Positions 1 to 6,483 of a DNA stretch of 7,551 nt are shown one piece after another; position 1 is the first letter of the stretch, and each line of letters begins with the position of its first letter. Position numbers and translations under genes: made by a program. A model generated the notes under the pieces. The model did no database searches and was not told where the DNA came from. It saw only the letters and a program-made list of their open reading frames with translations. The stretch is from Planctomycetaceae bacterium (GTDB lineage: Bacteria; Planctomycetota; Planctomycetia; Pirellulales; Thermoguttaceae), in assembly GCA_031261125.1 (NCBI GenBank), contig JAISJZ010000023.1, positions 1-7,551 on the forward strand, written 5' to 3'.

Positions 1-1638
1 GGTTTGTTCGAGAAACATTTCGAGAGCGGAACGTCCCAACAACGTTTCGTCGTCGTCACCGGAAAAATTAGCATCGAATTCCCTCGCAACAGACAGCAAT
101 TCATCAATGTTTGCCAACCGCTGCGCGTCTTCTTCGCTGCCGGCATCAGATTCGTACTGCTGCCGGTAGCCGCTTTCGGTGATTGCCATACTCATCAGCG
201 ATTCAATGGAAAGTTCCTGTGCCGATGCTTCGTCAATTTTCTCAATGATTTTTACGAAGTTGCCGATTGCCGCTTTCGTTCTTTTCGCAATACCGGCAAA
301 ATCGCTGATGTTTCGGGCAATTTCCAACGTCGAAATGCCGCGGTACACCGCCCCGCCGTTTAATTTTGTCAACGTCGTCGCCCCGATGCCCCGCGGCGGC
401 TCGTTGATAATCCTTGCTAACGACACATTATCGTTCGGATTGTACGCCAGCCGCAGATACGCCAGAACATCTTTCACTTCCTTGCGGTTGTAAAACTCCA
501 AACCGCGGATTAACTGAAACGGAACGAGACGCTGCCGCAAAGCGTGTTCCAAATTCCGGGATAAGGCGTTCATTCGGTAAAAAATAGCGTATTCCGACGG
601 CTTTCGTTTACTGTTTTTTATTTCAGCGGCAATTTCAGCGGCAATGCTTTCCGCTTCCTCGTGCTGGTCGGCACATTGCGTCAGCCGCACCGGTTTACCG
701 TCGGGGTTGTCCGTGTAAAGTTCCTTGTGTTTGCGGCGGGTGTTATGTTTGATGAGTGCATCGGCAACGGCTAAAATCTGCGGCGTACTGCGGTAATTTT
801 GTTCCAAACGGATAATTTTCGCATCGGTGTAATCCTTCTCGAAGTTCAGAATGTTGCCGATGTCTGCTCCGCGCCAGCCGTAAATCGACTGGTCGGGGTC
901 GCCCGTTACCGCTAAGTTACGGTGGTCGAGACATAACGCCTTCGCAATGAAATACTGTACCGTGTTCGTATCCTGATACTCATCAACGAGGACATACCGG
1001 AACCGGTTGTCGAGTATTTTGCGGATTTCAGGATTGTCTTTGAGCAAAACGGCAACGTGCAGAAGTAAATCATCGAAATCGACGGCATTAGCCCGTTTGA
1101 GTTCTTTCTGATACAGCGGATAGTATTCCTCGACCACTTTGCCGAGCGGACTGCGGTAATTGCCAACGTAGTCCTCCGGCAGAATAAGTTGATTTTTTGC
1201 CGATGAAACAGCCCACTGAATTTTCTGCGGATTGACACCGTTCGGCAAGTTCTTACCCTTCGTGATGCTTTTCAGAACAGCAAGCGATTCGTCGGTATCA
1301 TAAATGGAGAAATTGTCCTGCAAACCGACGGCATCAATGTACCGGCGCAAAAGGTACGCACAGAATTTGTGGAACGTCCCCATCCAAACACGTTTTCCCG
1401 GTGCGAGTGCTTCCACCCGTTTTTTCATTTCGTCCGCCGCCTTGTTCGTGAATGTCAGGGCAACGATTTGGGACGGATACACCCCTTGGTGCAACAGGGC
1501 AGCGATGCGGTGTGTAACAACGCGGGTCTTGCCGGAGCCGGGACCGGCAAGGACGAGGAGCGGACCGTCTTTGTGGCAAACGGCTTCACGCTGGGCGGGA
1601 TTGAGACCGGTTAAAAGCGATTCTGGGATTCGGTGCAT
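1..1638 (-). CDS. pcrA: UvrD/PcrA-type DNA helicase (3' end beyond the window)
   Basis: ATP-driven 3'-5' superfamily 1 DNA helicase of the UvrD/PcrA/Rep family, which unwinds DNA during repair and clears proteins and replication blocks in the cytoplasm. The frame is open for 546 codons from ATG at 1638 to the window edge with no stop. Motifs in order: Q motif around residues 12-20 (LNPAQREAV), Walker A 31-38 (AGPGSGKT), Ia 60-71 (ALTFTNKAADEM), Ib 87-93 (GTFHKFC), Walker B 218-225 (VDEYQDTN), III 246-258 (GDPDQSIYGWRGA), IV 278-284 (LEQNYRS). Relatives have about 650-750 residues, so motifs V and VI should lie just outside. All visible catalytic motifs are intact. The ATG directly precedes the expected N-terminus, and a TATAAT box lies six bases before it. 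It is divergent from mraZ. PcrA and UvrD cannot be separated from this part alone; the family call is very secure. Confidence 0.96.
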   Translation of the reverse strand, partial: MHRIPESLLTGLNPAQREAVCHKDGPLLVLAGPGSGKTRVVTHRIAALLHQGVYPSQIVALTFTNKAADEMKKRVEALAPGKRVWMGTFHKFCAYLLRRYIDAVGLQDNFSIYDTDESLAVLKSITKGKNLPNGVNPQKIQWAVSSAKNQLILPEDYVGNYRSPLGKVVEEYYPLYQKELKRANAVDFDDLLLHVAVLLKDNPEIRKILDNRFRYVLVDEYQDTNTVQYFIAKALCLDHRNLAVTGDPDQSIYGWRGADIGNILNFEKDYTDAKIIRLEQNYRSTPQILAVADALIKHNTRRKHKELYTDNPDGKPVRLTQCADQHEEAESIAAEIAAEIKNSKRKPSEYAIFYRMNALSRNLEHALRQRLVPFQLIRGLEFYNRKEVKDVLAYLRLAYNPNDNVSLARIINEPPRGIGATTLTKLNGGAVYRGISTLEIARNISDFAGIAKRTKAAIGNFVKIIEKIDEASAQELSIESLMSMAITESGYRQQYESDAGSEEDAQRLANIDELLSVAREFDANFSGDDDETLLGRSALEMFLEQT

Positions 1639-1644
1639 AAGTTG

Positions 1645-1650
1645 ATTATA
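1645..1650 (-). promoter_or_regulatory. Candidate -10 box (TATAAT) of the helicase gene
   Basis: Reading the minus strand, a perfect TATAAT ends six bases before the helicase ATG. A start point at the usual distance from a -10 box would fall on or next to the A of the ATG, implying a leaderless or nearly leaderless mRNA. No good -35 box is visible 16-18 bases upstream (TAAACT at best) and there is no TG extension, so a second promoter further upstream is possible. Confidence 0.45.
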
Positions 1651-1706
1651 TCTGAAAAAACCGCCGGAGTTTAGCCGGATTTTGCTGAAATCTTTCTCTT
1701 TAATAA

Positions 1707-1742
1707 AAAAAATCAAAAATTTTCAAAATTTTTTGATTTTTT
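1707..1742. repeat. 36-bp AT-rich palindrome in the divergent intergenic region
   Basis: Two perfect 13-base arms (1707-1719 and 1730-1742, AAAAAATCAAAAA and its complement) flank a 10-base centre that itself pairs at three further positions. It consists mostly of A and T tracts. It lies between two divergently transcribed starts, so it is not placed to terminate either gene. Likely roles are DNA bending, easy melting, or a binding site for a nucleoid protein; the role is inferred. Confidence 0.6.
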
Positions 1743-1785
1743 GCTTGCAATTCTGAAAAACCGTGATACACTGGCAGGAAATCGG

Positions 1786-1800
1786 TGGGGAATTGACCCA
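1786..1800. promoter_or_regulatory. Putative MraZ operator, copy 1 (TGGG-N7-CCCA)
   Basis: TGGG at 1786-1789 and CCCA at 1797-1800 form an inverted pair around an AATT-containing centre. Half-site centres are 11 bp apart, about one helical turn. MraZ proteins studied elsewhere bind TGGG-containing repeats upstream of their own gene, usually in direct orientation. The inverted layout here is unusual, and assignment to MraZ is inferred from position and the TGGG core. Confidence 0.5.
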
Positions 1801-1820
1801 TTTTTGATTGTATATCAAAT
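1793..1820 (+). promoter_or_regulatory. Candidate mraZ promoter
   Basis: TTGACC at 1793-1798 matches the -35 consensus at five of six bases. After 16 bases, TCAAAT at 1815-1820 matches the -10 consensus at four of six. The start point would be near 1827. The -35 box overlaps the first TGGG/CCCA palindrome and the start point falls on the second, an arrangement suited to repression. A rival promoter is TTGCAA at 1745-1750 with TACACT at 1767-1772 preceded by TG. Neither is strong. Confidence 0.3.
1803..1819. repeat. Small inverted repeat between the two operator copies
   Basis: TTTGAT at 1803-1808 and ATCAAA at 1814-1819 form a perfect six-base inverted repeat with a five-base loop. It sits between the two TGGG/CCCA palindromes and overlaps the candidate -10 box. 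It may be a separate operator or simply an effect of AT richness. Confidence 0.3.
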
Positions 1821-1826
1821 TTTTCG

Positions 1827-1841
1827 TGGGAAATTAGCCCA
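1827..1841. promoter_or_regulatory. Putative MraZ operator, copy 2 (TGGG-N7-CCCA)
   Basis: This is a second copy of the same element, with TGGG at 1827-1830 and CCCA at 1838-1841. It begins 41 bp after copy 1, close to four helical turns, so both would face the same side of the DNA. Similarity extends past the palindrome: both copies are followed by TTTTTGA. The extended repeat runs into the furthest upstream possible start codon of mraZ (TTG at 1845). Confidence 0.5.
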
Positions 1842-1859
1842 TTTTTGAAAACGGCGTTT

Positions 1860-2345
1860 GTGTCCGATAAATTGCAGCCCATTTTAGGCGAGTACAACCG
1901 GAAACTGGATGGTAAGTACCGGCTGACTCTTCCCAGCGAGTTTGACGAACAGTTCAAACCCGAACAGGGGAAGTGCGTTATCGCCAAAGAACGTCCCGGC
2001 TGTTTGTCGCTTTGGGATGCCGACCTTTGGAAGAATAAAATAAACAAACGCTTCGATTTGATTTTGGCAAAACTTGATGTCGGCGACTTGGAACACAAGA
2101 CCGCTGATTTGCAGCGGCTCGGTCGGCTGCTTTCGACCCGGCATAAGGAAATTAAACTGGCGGAACGGGCAAGAGTGCTGCTGCCGGAAGGATTCAGAGA
2201 GTTTCTCGGTATCGAACCGGGACAGGAAGTAATGGTTGTCGGTGCCATCCGCTGTATCGAACTTTGGCAGCCGAAGAAATGGTTTGAATACGTCGAAGAA
2301 AATATCCCCGAATTCGGCGGATTGTTAGAAACGTTATCGCATTAG
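1860..2345 (+). CDS. mraZ: Transcriptional regulator MraZ
   Basis: MraZ is a DNA-binding protein built of two AbrB-like halves that forms rings and usually regulates the division and cell-wall gene cluster. From GTG at 1860 it has 161 residues. The first half opens with ILGEY and carries the DxxxR motif at 17-21 (DGKYR) followed by LTLP. The second half has AERAR at 101-105 followed by VLLPEGFREFLGI, so its Asp is replaced by Ala. CIELW and a WFEY stretch near the C-terminus also fit the family. There is no ATG: TTG 1845, GTG 1860 and TTG 1872 are all possible. GTG is preferred because TTG 1845 lies in the duplicated operator sequence. The gene stands alone: rsmH and other dcw genes are absent, the helicase is divergent upstream and flagellin converges downstream. 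Two TGGG/CCCA palindromes before it suggest self-regulation. Confidence 0.9.
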   Translation: MSDKLQPILGEYNRKLDGKYRLTLPSEFDEQFKPEQGKCVIAKERPGCLSLWDADLWKNKINKRFDLILAKLDVGDLEHKTADLQRLGRLLSTRHKEIKLAERARVLLPEGFREFLGIEPGQEVMVVGAIRCIELWQPKKWFEYVEENIPEFGGLLETLSH

Positions 2346-2354
2346 GAATCGTCC

Positions 2355-2384
2355 CGGAGACCGCCGCAAAAGACGCTCCGTTTT
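2355..2384 (+). terminator. Weak possible terminator after mraZ
   Basis: CGGAG at 2355-2359 can pair with CTCCG at 2376-2380, followed by TTTT. It begins ten bases after the mraZ stop. The stem is only five pairs and the loop is long (16 bases), so this is tentative. Position after the gene is the main support. Confidence 0.25.
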
Positions 2385-2403
2385 CCCCCTCGGTCGTCAC
2401 CCG

Positions 2404-2429
2404 AAAAAAAAAGGAATGCAAGCCCTTTT
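2404..2429 (-). terminator. Possible flagellin terminator (may work both ways)
   Basis: On the minus strand AAAAGG (2429-2424) pairs with CCTTTT (2414-2409) around a nine-base loop, and five further Ts follow to 2404. It lies about 75 bases after the flagellin stop, in the convergent region with mraZ. Read on the plus strand the same hairpin ends in TTTTG, so it could also stop mraZ transcripts. The stem is AT-rich and weak. Confidence 0.35.
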
Positions 2430-2503
2430 GTTACGGAACGGCGAACGGCGGTATCCCGGACGGTTCCCTGTGCGGTGCATTATAACGTTTCCGGCGGAAT
2501 ATG

Positions 2504-4795
2504 TTAACCTTGCAGCAAGCCCAAGAGCATTTGTGTCCGCTGGCTGTTCATTTGAAGAACGCTGATGTTCGCCTGCATTAAGACCTGCTGCCTCGCCATT
2601 TCGCTGCTCTGTGCCGCAAAATCAACATCGGCAATTCCGCTCTTCGCTCCGCTTTCAATTTCAATCGAATCAAGATGGTGATTCATTACCGTCTCCACTT
2701 GATTTTTTTGGAATGCTCCCAGCCGACCGCGGAGTTCCGCTATCTGCTTTGTAACGTCCATTACGATTTGATATGCCTGAGCGGTGTCCGTCAATAAGTC
2801 AAACGGTTCACCGGTTCTTAACTGTGAAAGATAACCGTTTGTGCCGCCGAGTGCGGTACTGTGAACACTGGGAATTCCGATGCGTGCCTGTTGTTCTGAA
2901 ACGGCATCCTGTCCAAGTTGCAAAAGAGTTCCGCCGCCGCTGATGCGGAAACCCGTCGTTTGAAAATAATTTTCGGGATTAACCGTAACGGCAATATCCA
3001 AATCGGATACGCAAGCAGATGCAATCCGTCCGTTGCCGTTTGCCCATTGCCCGTTGATTTGTGCAACGATGTCTTTGCCGTAGGTCTTGTCCGTCCGAAT
3101 GCCGCTGTTGTCGGTGAGCGGAAAATCCGTTGTCGGAAACGGCAGAACCGAAACAAATTCCTGCGACCCGTATTCAACGGAGTAGAACGTGATGCCGAGT
3201 CCTTCGCCGTCGGATGCTCCGATGAGTACCGCCCCCAAATTGTCTGCTGCCGGCGGCGATTCGGTCGGAAAATCTGATGCTGCATAACTGCCGAAGACGA
3301 TGTCAGGGAAGGCATTGACATCTTGCGGCGGACAATCGCCGTTATACGTCGGCACAAGAACACCGGCACCGTTCGGCGGGTCCGCCGCACACGGTAAATT
3401 ACTGTTCAACGAATCAACGACCGAAACACTGATACCGAGTTTTTTGAGGATTTCCTGCGAATTCTCATCAGAAGGATAATCGAAGAACCGAACGAGGTCG
3501 TTTGCCGTTGTTCTGACCAGACCGTTGCGGTCGGTTTCCAAATGGACAATCAAGTCCTTCGTAACGGTACCGTCATCGGCGACGACGGACTGTTCCGAAA
3601 GAGACAGCGGCGAGTTTGGTTCGGAAACGAAGCGGATTTTCGGCGAGTTTTGCGGTGCAAGGAATTGCAGTTGATTACTTTGTTTCGGGTCGCCGTAATA
3701 GGCAATCTGATTGAACGGCTGAACAATACCGGAACCGGCTGCCTTTTCGGGAAGTGCCGCGTTGAAGCGGCCGTTGCCGAAACCGTCTTTCAGCAACGGT
3801 GATGTGTTGATTAAGTCCGCCACTTGCGCCGCTGTTGTTACGGATGCGCCGGTTTGGTCGGTTTGCAGGACAACTTCGATAATGCAGGGTGTGTTGCCGT
3901 ATCCTTCGGTGAAATTCAGGGACAACGTATCATTGCCGTCTTTCGGGGCAGTAAATCGGACAACCGCGTTACCGGCAGCGCGACCGGCGACGCTGGCAGT
4001 GAGAATAATGTCATTGTCCAATCCGTTGGACGTGAGAATGAGCGAACCGGGAATTGCTTCGGCACGCACAACAGCGGCAACGCCGGTGGAATCGCGGTAC
4101 CGGTTCACCGCATCGGCAATATCCCAAACGGTTGCTTCCTTGTCAAAGGAGAACGACTGATAGCCGCCGGTACCGCCGATGTCCAGCGTCGTATCGCTTT
4201 TCAATGCCCCGTAAGGATAGTACAACGCCGCCTGCTGCGGCGGTTCAAACACTTGCACAGAAATGTCCTTTTCGGTGCGTCCTAAAAAGTTTGCCTGATT
4301 GACAACGAGTTTGGAAATCGCGTTTTTATCCAGTCCGAACGTAGTAAAGTCCAGCGAACCGTCGAGCAGTTTTTGGTCGTTAAATTTCGTTGCCGCGGAA
4401 ATGAAATCAATCGAACTAAGAACGGCATCGGCTTGCAGTTGTAATGACGCTAATGTTTCGGGACTTTCTCCGCCGGTGCTTGCCGCTTGAGTAACCAGTC
4501 CCCGCAGGTCGTTCATTAAACTGTCCAGATGAGCCAGAGCATTATCGACGGTCGCAATGACAGAGTTTGCCCGTTCGGCGTTCTTAACGGCTTGGTTTGT
4601 TGACGTGATTTCCGTCTGCATTGCCGTTGCGGCAGTGAAACCGGCGGGGTCATCTTTGGCGGAATGAATCCGAATGCCTGATGACAAATTGCGTATCGAC
4701 TTCGATAGGGCGGTTTCCGTTTGTTTTAACGCTAACCGTCCCGTGAGGGCGTTGATATCAACTTGTAAATTGTGCGGATTAAAAACAGCAGTCAT
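2504..4795 (-). CDS. fliC: Flagellin, large (763 aa) with a long variable centre
   Basis: This is the structural subunit of the flagellar filament, exported through the flagellar type III system and assembled outside the cell. The N-terminal D0/D1 region (about residues 1-150) is classic, with NLSSGIRIHSAKDDPAG at 36-52. The C-terminal D1/D0 region (about 670-763) has LRGRLGAFQKNQVE, then FAAQSSEMARQQVLMQAN, and ends LLGLLQG. Between them lie a flagellin_IN-like stretch near 201-262, two related units of about 108 residues (279-386 and 387 onward), an AQINGQWANGNG segment at 578-589 and FRISGGGTLLQLG at 616-628. Enteric flagellins have about 500 residues, so the excess is all central. Four Cys (304, 469, 488, 595), all central, are unusual for a flagellin. 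The ATG at 4795 puts the AKDDPAG motif at the normal distance. A sigma-28-like promoter lies just upstream. The hook-associated protein FlgL is less likely given the strong flagellin C-terminus. Confidence 0.95.
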   Translation of the reverse strand: MTAVFNPHNLQVDINALTGRLALKQTETALSKSIRNLSSGIRIHSAKDDPAGFTAATAMQTEITSTNQAVKNAERANSVIATVDNALAHLDSLMNDLRGLVTQAASTGGESPETLASLQLQADAVLSSIDFISAATKFNDQKLLDGSLDFTTFGLDKNAISKLVVNQANFLGRTEKDISVQVFEPPQQAALYYPYGALKSDTTLDIGGTGGYQSFSFDKEATVWDIADAVNRYRDSTGVAAVVRAEAIPGSLILTSNGLDNDIILTASVAGRAAGNAVVRFTAPKDGNDTLSLNFTEGYGNTPCIIEVVLQTDQTGASVTTAAQVADLINTSPLLKDGFGNGRFNAALPEKAAGSGIVQPFNQIAYYGDPKQSNQLQFLAPQNSPKIRFVSEPNSPLSLSEQSVVADDGTVTKDLIVHLETDRNGLVRTTANDLVRFFDYPSDENSQEILKKLGISVSVVDSLNSNLPCAADPPNGAGVLVPTYNGDCPPQDVNAFPDIVFGSYAASDFPTESPPAADNLGAVLIGASDGEGLGITFYSVEYGSQEFVSVLPFPTTDFPLTDNSGIRTDKTYGKDIVAQINGQWANGNGRIASACVSDLDIAVTVNPENYFQTTGFRISGGGTLLQLGQDAVSEQQARIGIPSVHSTALGGTNGYLSQLRTGEPFDLLTDTAQAYQIVMDVTKQIAELRGRLGAFQKNQVETVMNHHLDSIEIESGAKSGIADVDFAAQSSEMARQQVLMQANISVLQMNSQRTQMLLGLLQG

Positions 4796-4806
4796 CGGTG
4801 TCTCTC

Positions 4807-4834
4807 TTATCGGTTATTCCGCTTGTTCCGGTTA
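4807..4834 (-). promoter_or_regulatory. Candidate sigma-28 (FliA) promoter of flagellin
   Basis: On the minus strand ACCGATAA (4814-4807) matches the sigma-28 -10 element GCCGATAA at seven of eight bases. TAAC (4834-4831) lies 16 bases upstream, where TAAA with a 15-base spacer is the consensus. Sigma-28 classically drives late flagellar genes such as flagellin. The box ends 11 bases before the ATG, so the leader would be only about 4-6 bases. Confidence 0.6.
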
Positions 4835-4884
4835 AATGAATTTTTCTCTTGCGTGAAACCGGCGAAATTGGTAGGTTCCATACT

Positions 4885-5721
4885 ATGGATACGACCTCTT
4901 GCTATATTATCGCCGGAATTGCCATTCTGACGTTTTCGTTGTTCCGCTACCAAATCAAACGGAAACAGCGGGAAGTGAAACAGATGGCCGAGCGTAAAAA
5001 ACAAGCCCGATTGACAGCCGAAGCCGAACAAAAGCGGCAGCAGCAACTAGGCGAACAAGTCAGGCAAAAAACGTATGCCGGACGGGCAACGCTGCCGGAA
5101 CCGGTACGGGATGTATTCACCGGCGGAGCAACGCCGAAACAAATTCTAAAATGGGAATTGGAAATTGATGAAATCGGTCGCCGGATGCTCGGACAACTCG
5201 ATACCAAAATGTCCGCGATACAAGCAATGCTCCTCGAAGCGAACCGAACCGCCAACCGAATCGAAATACTGCTCGAAACGTTGGAAAAATATAAAAATCC
5301 GGCGAATTCATTCAGCCATAGCGGTTATGCGGCGGGCGGAAAAAACGAAAAATTTGAATTGTCTGAATTGGAAGTTCCGCAGGAATCCGTTGCGAAAGTT
5401 GCGGCGGAGGAATCAAAACCGGTAACGGTGTTAAGAGAAATCAAAAACGAGCCGGCAACCGAGTTGCCGGGTTTATCCGCTTTATCCGCCGAAGCGGGAA
5501 TCACAGATTCCCGTCCGCTCAATGAGAGTACCCGCGTCGGTTCTCATTTTGATTCGTTATTCAGCGAAACGAACCGTTCGTACCGTCCGATACATCCGCC
5601 GCTGGAATTGAAGAAGCAGATTGAAACGCTTGCCGATTACGGATATGAAGCGCGGCAAATTGCTCAAAACCTGAATATCACCGTCGGCGAAGTTGATTTC
5701 GTATTAAGTTTGAGAGAATAA
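4885..5721 (+). CDS. Membrane-anchored coiled-coil protein, SwrB-like
   Basis: The protein has 278 residues from ATG 4885. A single hydrophobic segment (about 6-20, CYIIAGIAILTFSLF) is followed at once by a Lys/Arg-rich stretch, so the rest should be cytoplasmic. Residues 25-60 are a charged, Gln-rich coiled-coil candidate. A second helical block (about 90-135) contains RRMLGQLDTKMSAIQ. A low-complexity linker follows. The last 37 residues (ETLADYGYEARQIAQNLN, then GEVDFVLSLRE) resemble the C-terminal helical module of SwrB and related DUF6115/DUF2802 proteins. In Bacillus subtilis SwrB promotes flagellar export and motility. Flagellin lies divergently next to it, which fits such a role. An upstream TTG at 4849 would add 12 residues before the membrane segment and looks less likely. 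scpA follows after nine bases. The function is inferred from architecture and context. Confidence 0.6.
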   Translation: MDTTSCYIIAGIAILTFSLFRYQIKRKQREVKQMAERKKQARLTAEAEQKRQQQLGEQVRQKTYAGRATLPEPVRDVFTGGATPKQILKWELEIDEIGRRMLGQLDTKMSAIQAMLLEANRTANRIEILLETLEKYKNPANSFSHSGYAAGGKNEKFELSELEVPQESVAKVAAEESKPVTVLREIKNEPATELPGLSALSAEAGITDSRPLNESTRVGSHFDSLFSETNRSYRPIHPPLELKKQIETLADYGYEARQIAQNLNITVGEVDFVLSLRE

Positions 5722-5730
5722 ATTTTACTG

Positions 5731-6483
5731 ATGTTCACTGCCCGATTGCCGTTGTTTCACGGTCCGATGGACTTGCTGCTGTACCTGGTACGCAAGAACG
5801 AATTGGACATAAATGACATACCGCTCACGGAAGTTTTGGAACAGTACCTCGATTATTTGGCGGTACTGGAAGAAATTGATATGAACGCAGCAGGGGATTT
5901 TCTTGTCTTGGCGGCAACGCTTATCGAGATGAAATCATTCGAGGTGCTGCCCGGTGAAACGGCAGTTGAAGAGGAAATTGACGACCCGCGGCAGGATTTG
6001 GTGCAGCAACTTTTGGAATACAAGAAATTCTGTGAAGTTTCCAATCAACTGCAACGCCGCTGTGAACAATGGCAACTGCGGTTTCCGCGTCTTGCCGATG
6101 ACTTGCCGCTGCGTCCGAGAAATATGGCGGAAGAACCGATTCAGGATGTTGAACTTTGGGATTTAGTCAGTGCGTTCGGACGTATCTTGCGGGAGAATTC
6201 ACCGAAGGCGAAACATACCGTTATTTACGATGAAACGCCGATTTCAACGTATATGAAGCGGATTCATTACCGTTTGAAAAAGGAAGGGCGTGTTGCGTTC
6301 CGGCAACTGTTTTCGACGGGGCAGCACAAAACGGCGATGGTTGGTACGTTCCTTGCGTCGCTGGAATTGGTACGGCACGAGTACGCCAACGTTTATCAGG
6401 ATTGCAATTTCGGCGAAATTGAGTTATCCTATCGGCAGTCGTCCAAGCCGCTGGATTTTGCGTCGCTGGAAATTGCCGCCTAA
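5731..6483 (+). CDS. scpA: Segregation and condensation protein A (ScpA kleisin)
   Basis: ScpA is the kleisin that, with ScpB, bridges the two heads of the SMC dimer and helps compact and separate sister chromosomes on the nucleoid. The 250-residue length is normal. The N-terminal SMC-neck-binding part shows FHGPMDLLLYLV at 9-20, DINDIPLTEVLEQYLDYL at 26-43 and FLVLAATLIEMKS at 57-69. An acidic, helical middle follows. The C-terminal winged helix (about 180-235), which contacts the SMC head, has FRQLFS and VGTFLASLELVRHEY. It starts nine bases after the SwrB-like gene and ends five bases before the PSP1 gene, so the three are probably one operon. scpB, its usual partner, is not in the window. 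Identification is secure. Confidence 0.95.
   Translation: MFTARLPLFHGPMDLLLYLVRKNELDINDIPLTEVLEQYLDYLAVLEEIDMNAAGDFLVLAATLIEMKSFEVLPGETAVEEEIDDPRQDLVQQLLEYKKFCEVSNQLQRRCEQWQLRFPRLADDLPLRPRNMAEEPIQDVELWDLVSAFGRILRENSPKAKHTVIYDETPISTYMKRIHYRLKKEGRVAFRQLFSTGQHKTAMVGTFLASLELVRHEYANVYQDCNFGEIELSYRQSSKPLDFASLEIAA

Noticed and set aside
1661..1683. CCGG-loop-CCGG hairpin followed by Ts before the helicase start
   Set aside because: The stem is only four pairs and lies upstream of a gene, with no gene ending there.
1700..2248. Minus-strand open frame of 182 codons covering mraZ and its upstream region
   Set aside because: It is antisense to a clear MraZ gene, has low-complexity Ser-rich translation and ends in the AT palindrome.
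2479..2484. Minus-strand TATAAT just downstream of flagellin
   Set aside because: It points into the convergent gap and the back of mraZ, with no gene to serve and no -35 partner.
2818..4302. Several open frames of 80-190 codons opposite to or out of frame with flagellin
   Set aside because: They are shadows of the flagellin frame, with Arg-rich, domain-free translations and no start context.
4849..4884. TTG start adding 12 residues to the SwrB-like protein
   Set aside because: The ATG at 4885 directly precedes the membrane segment; the added residues are polar and have no ribosome site.
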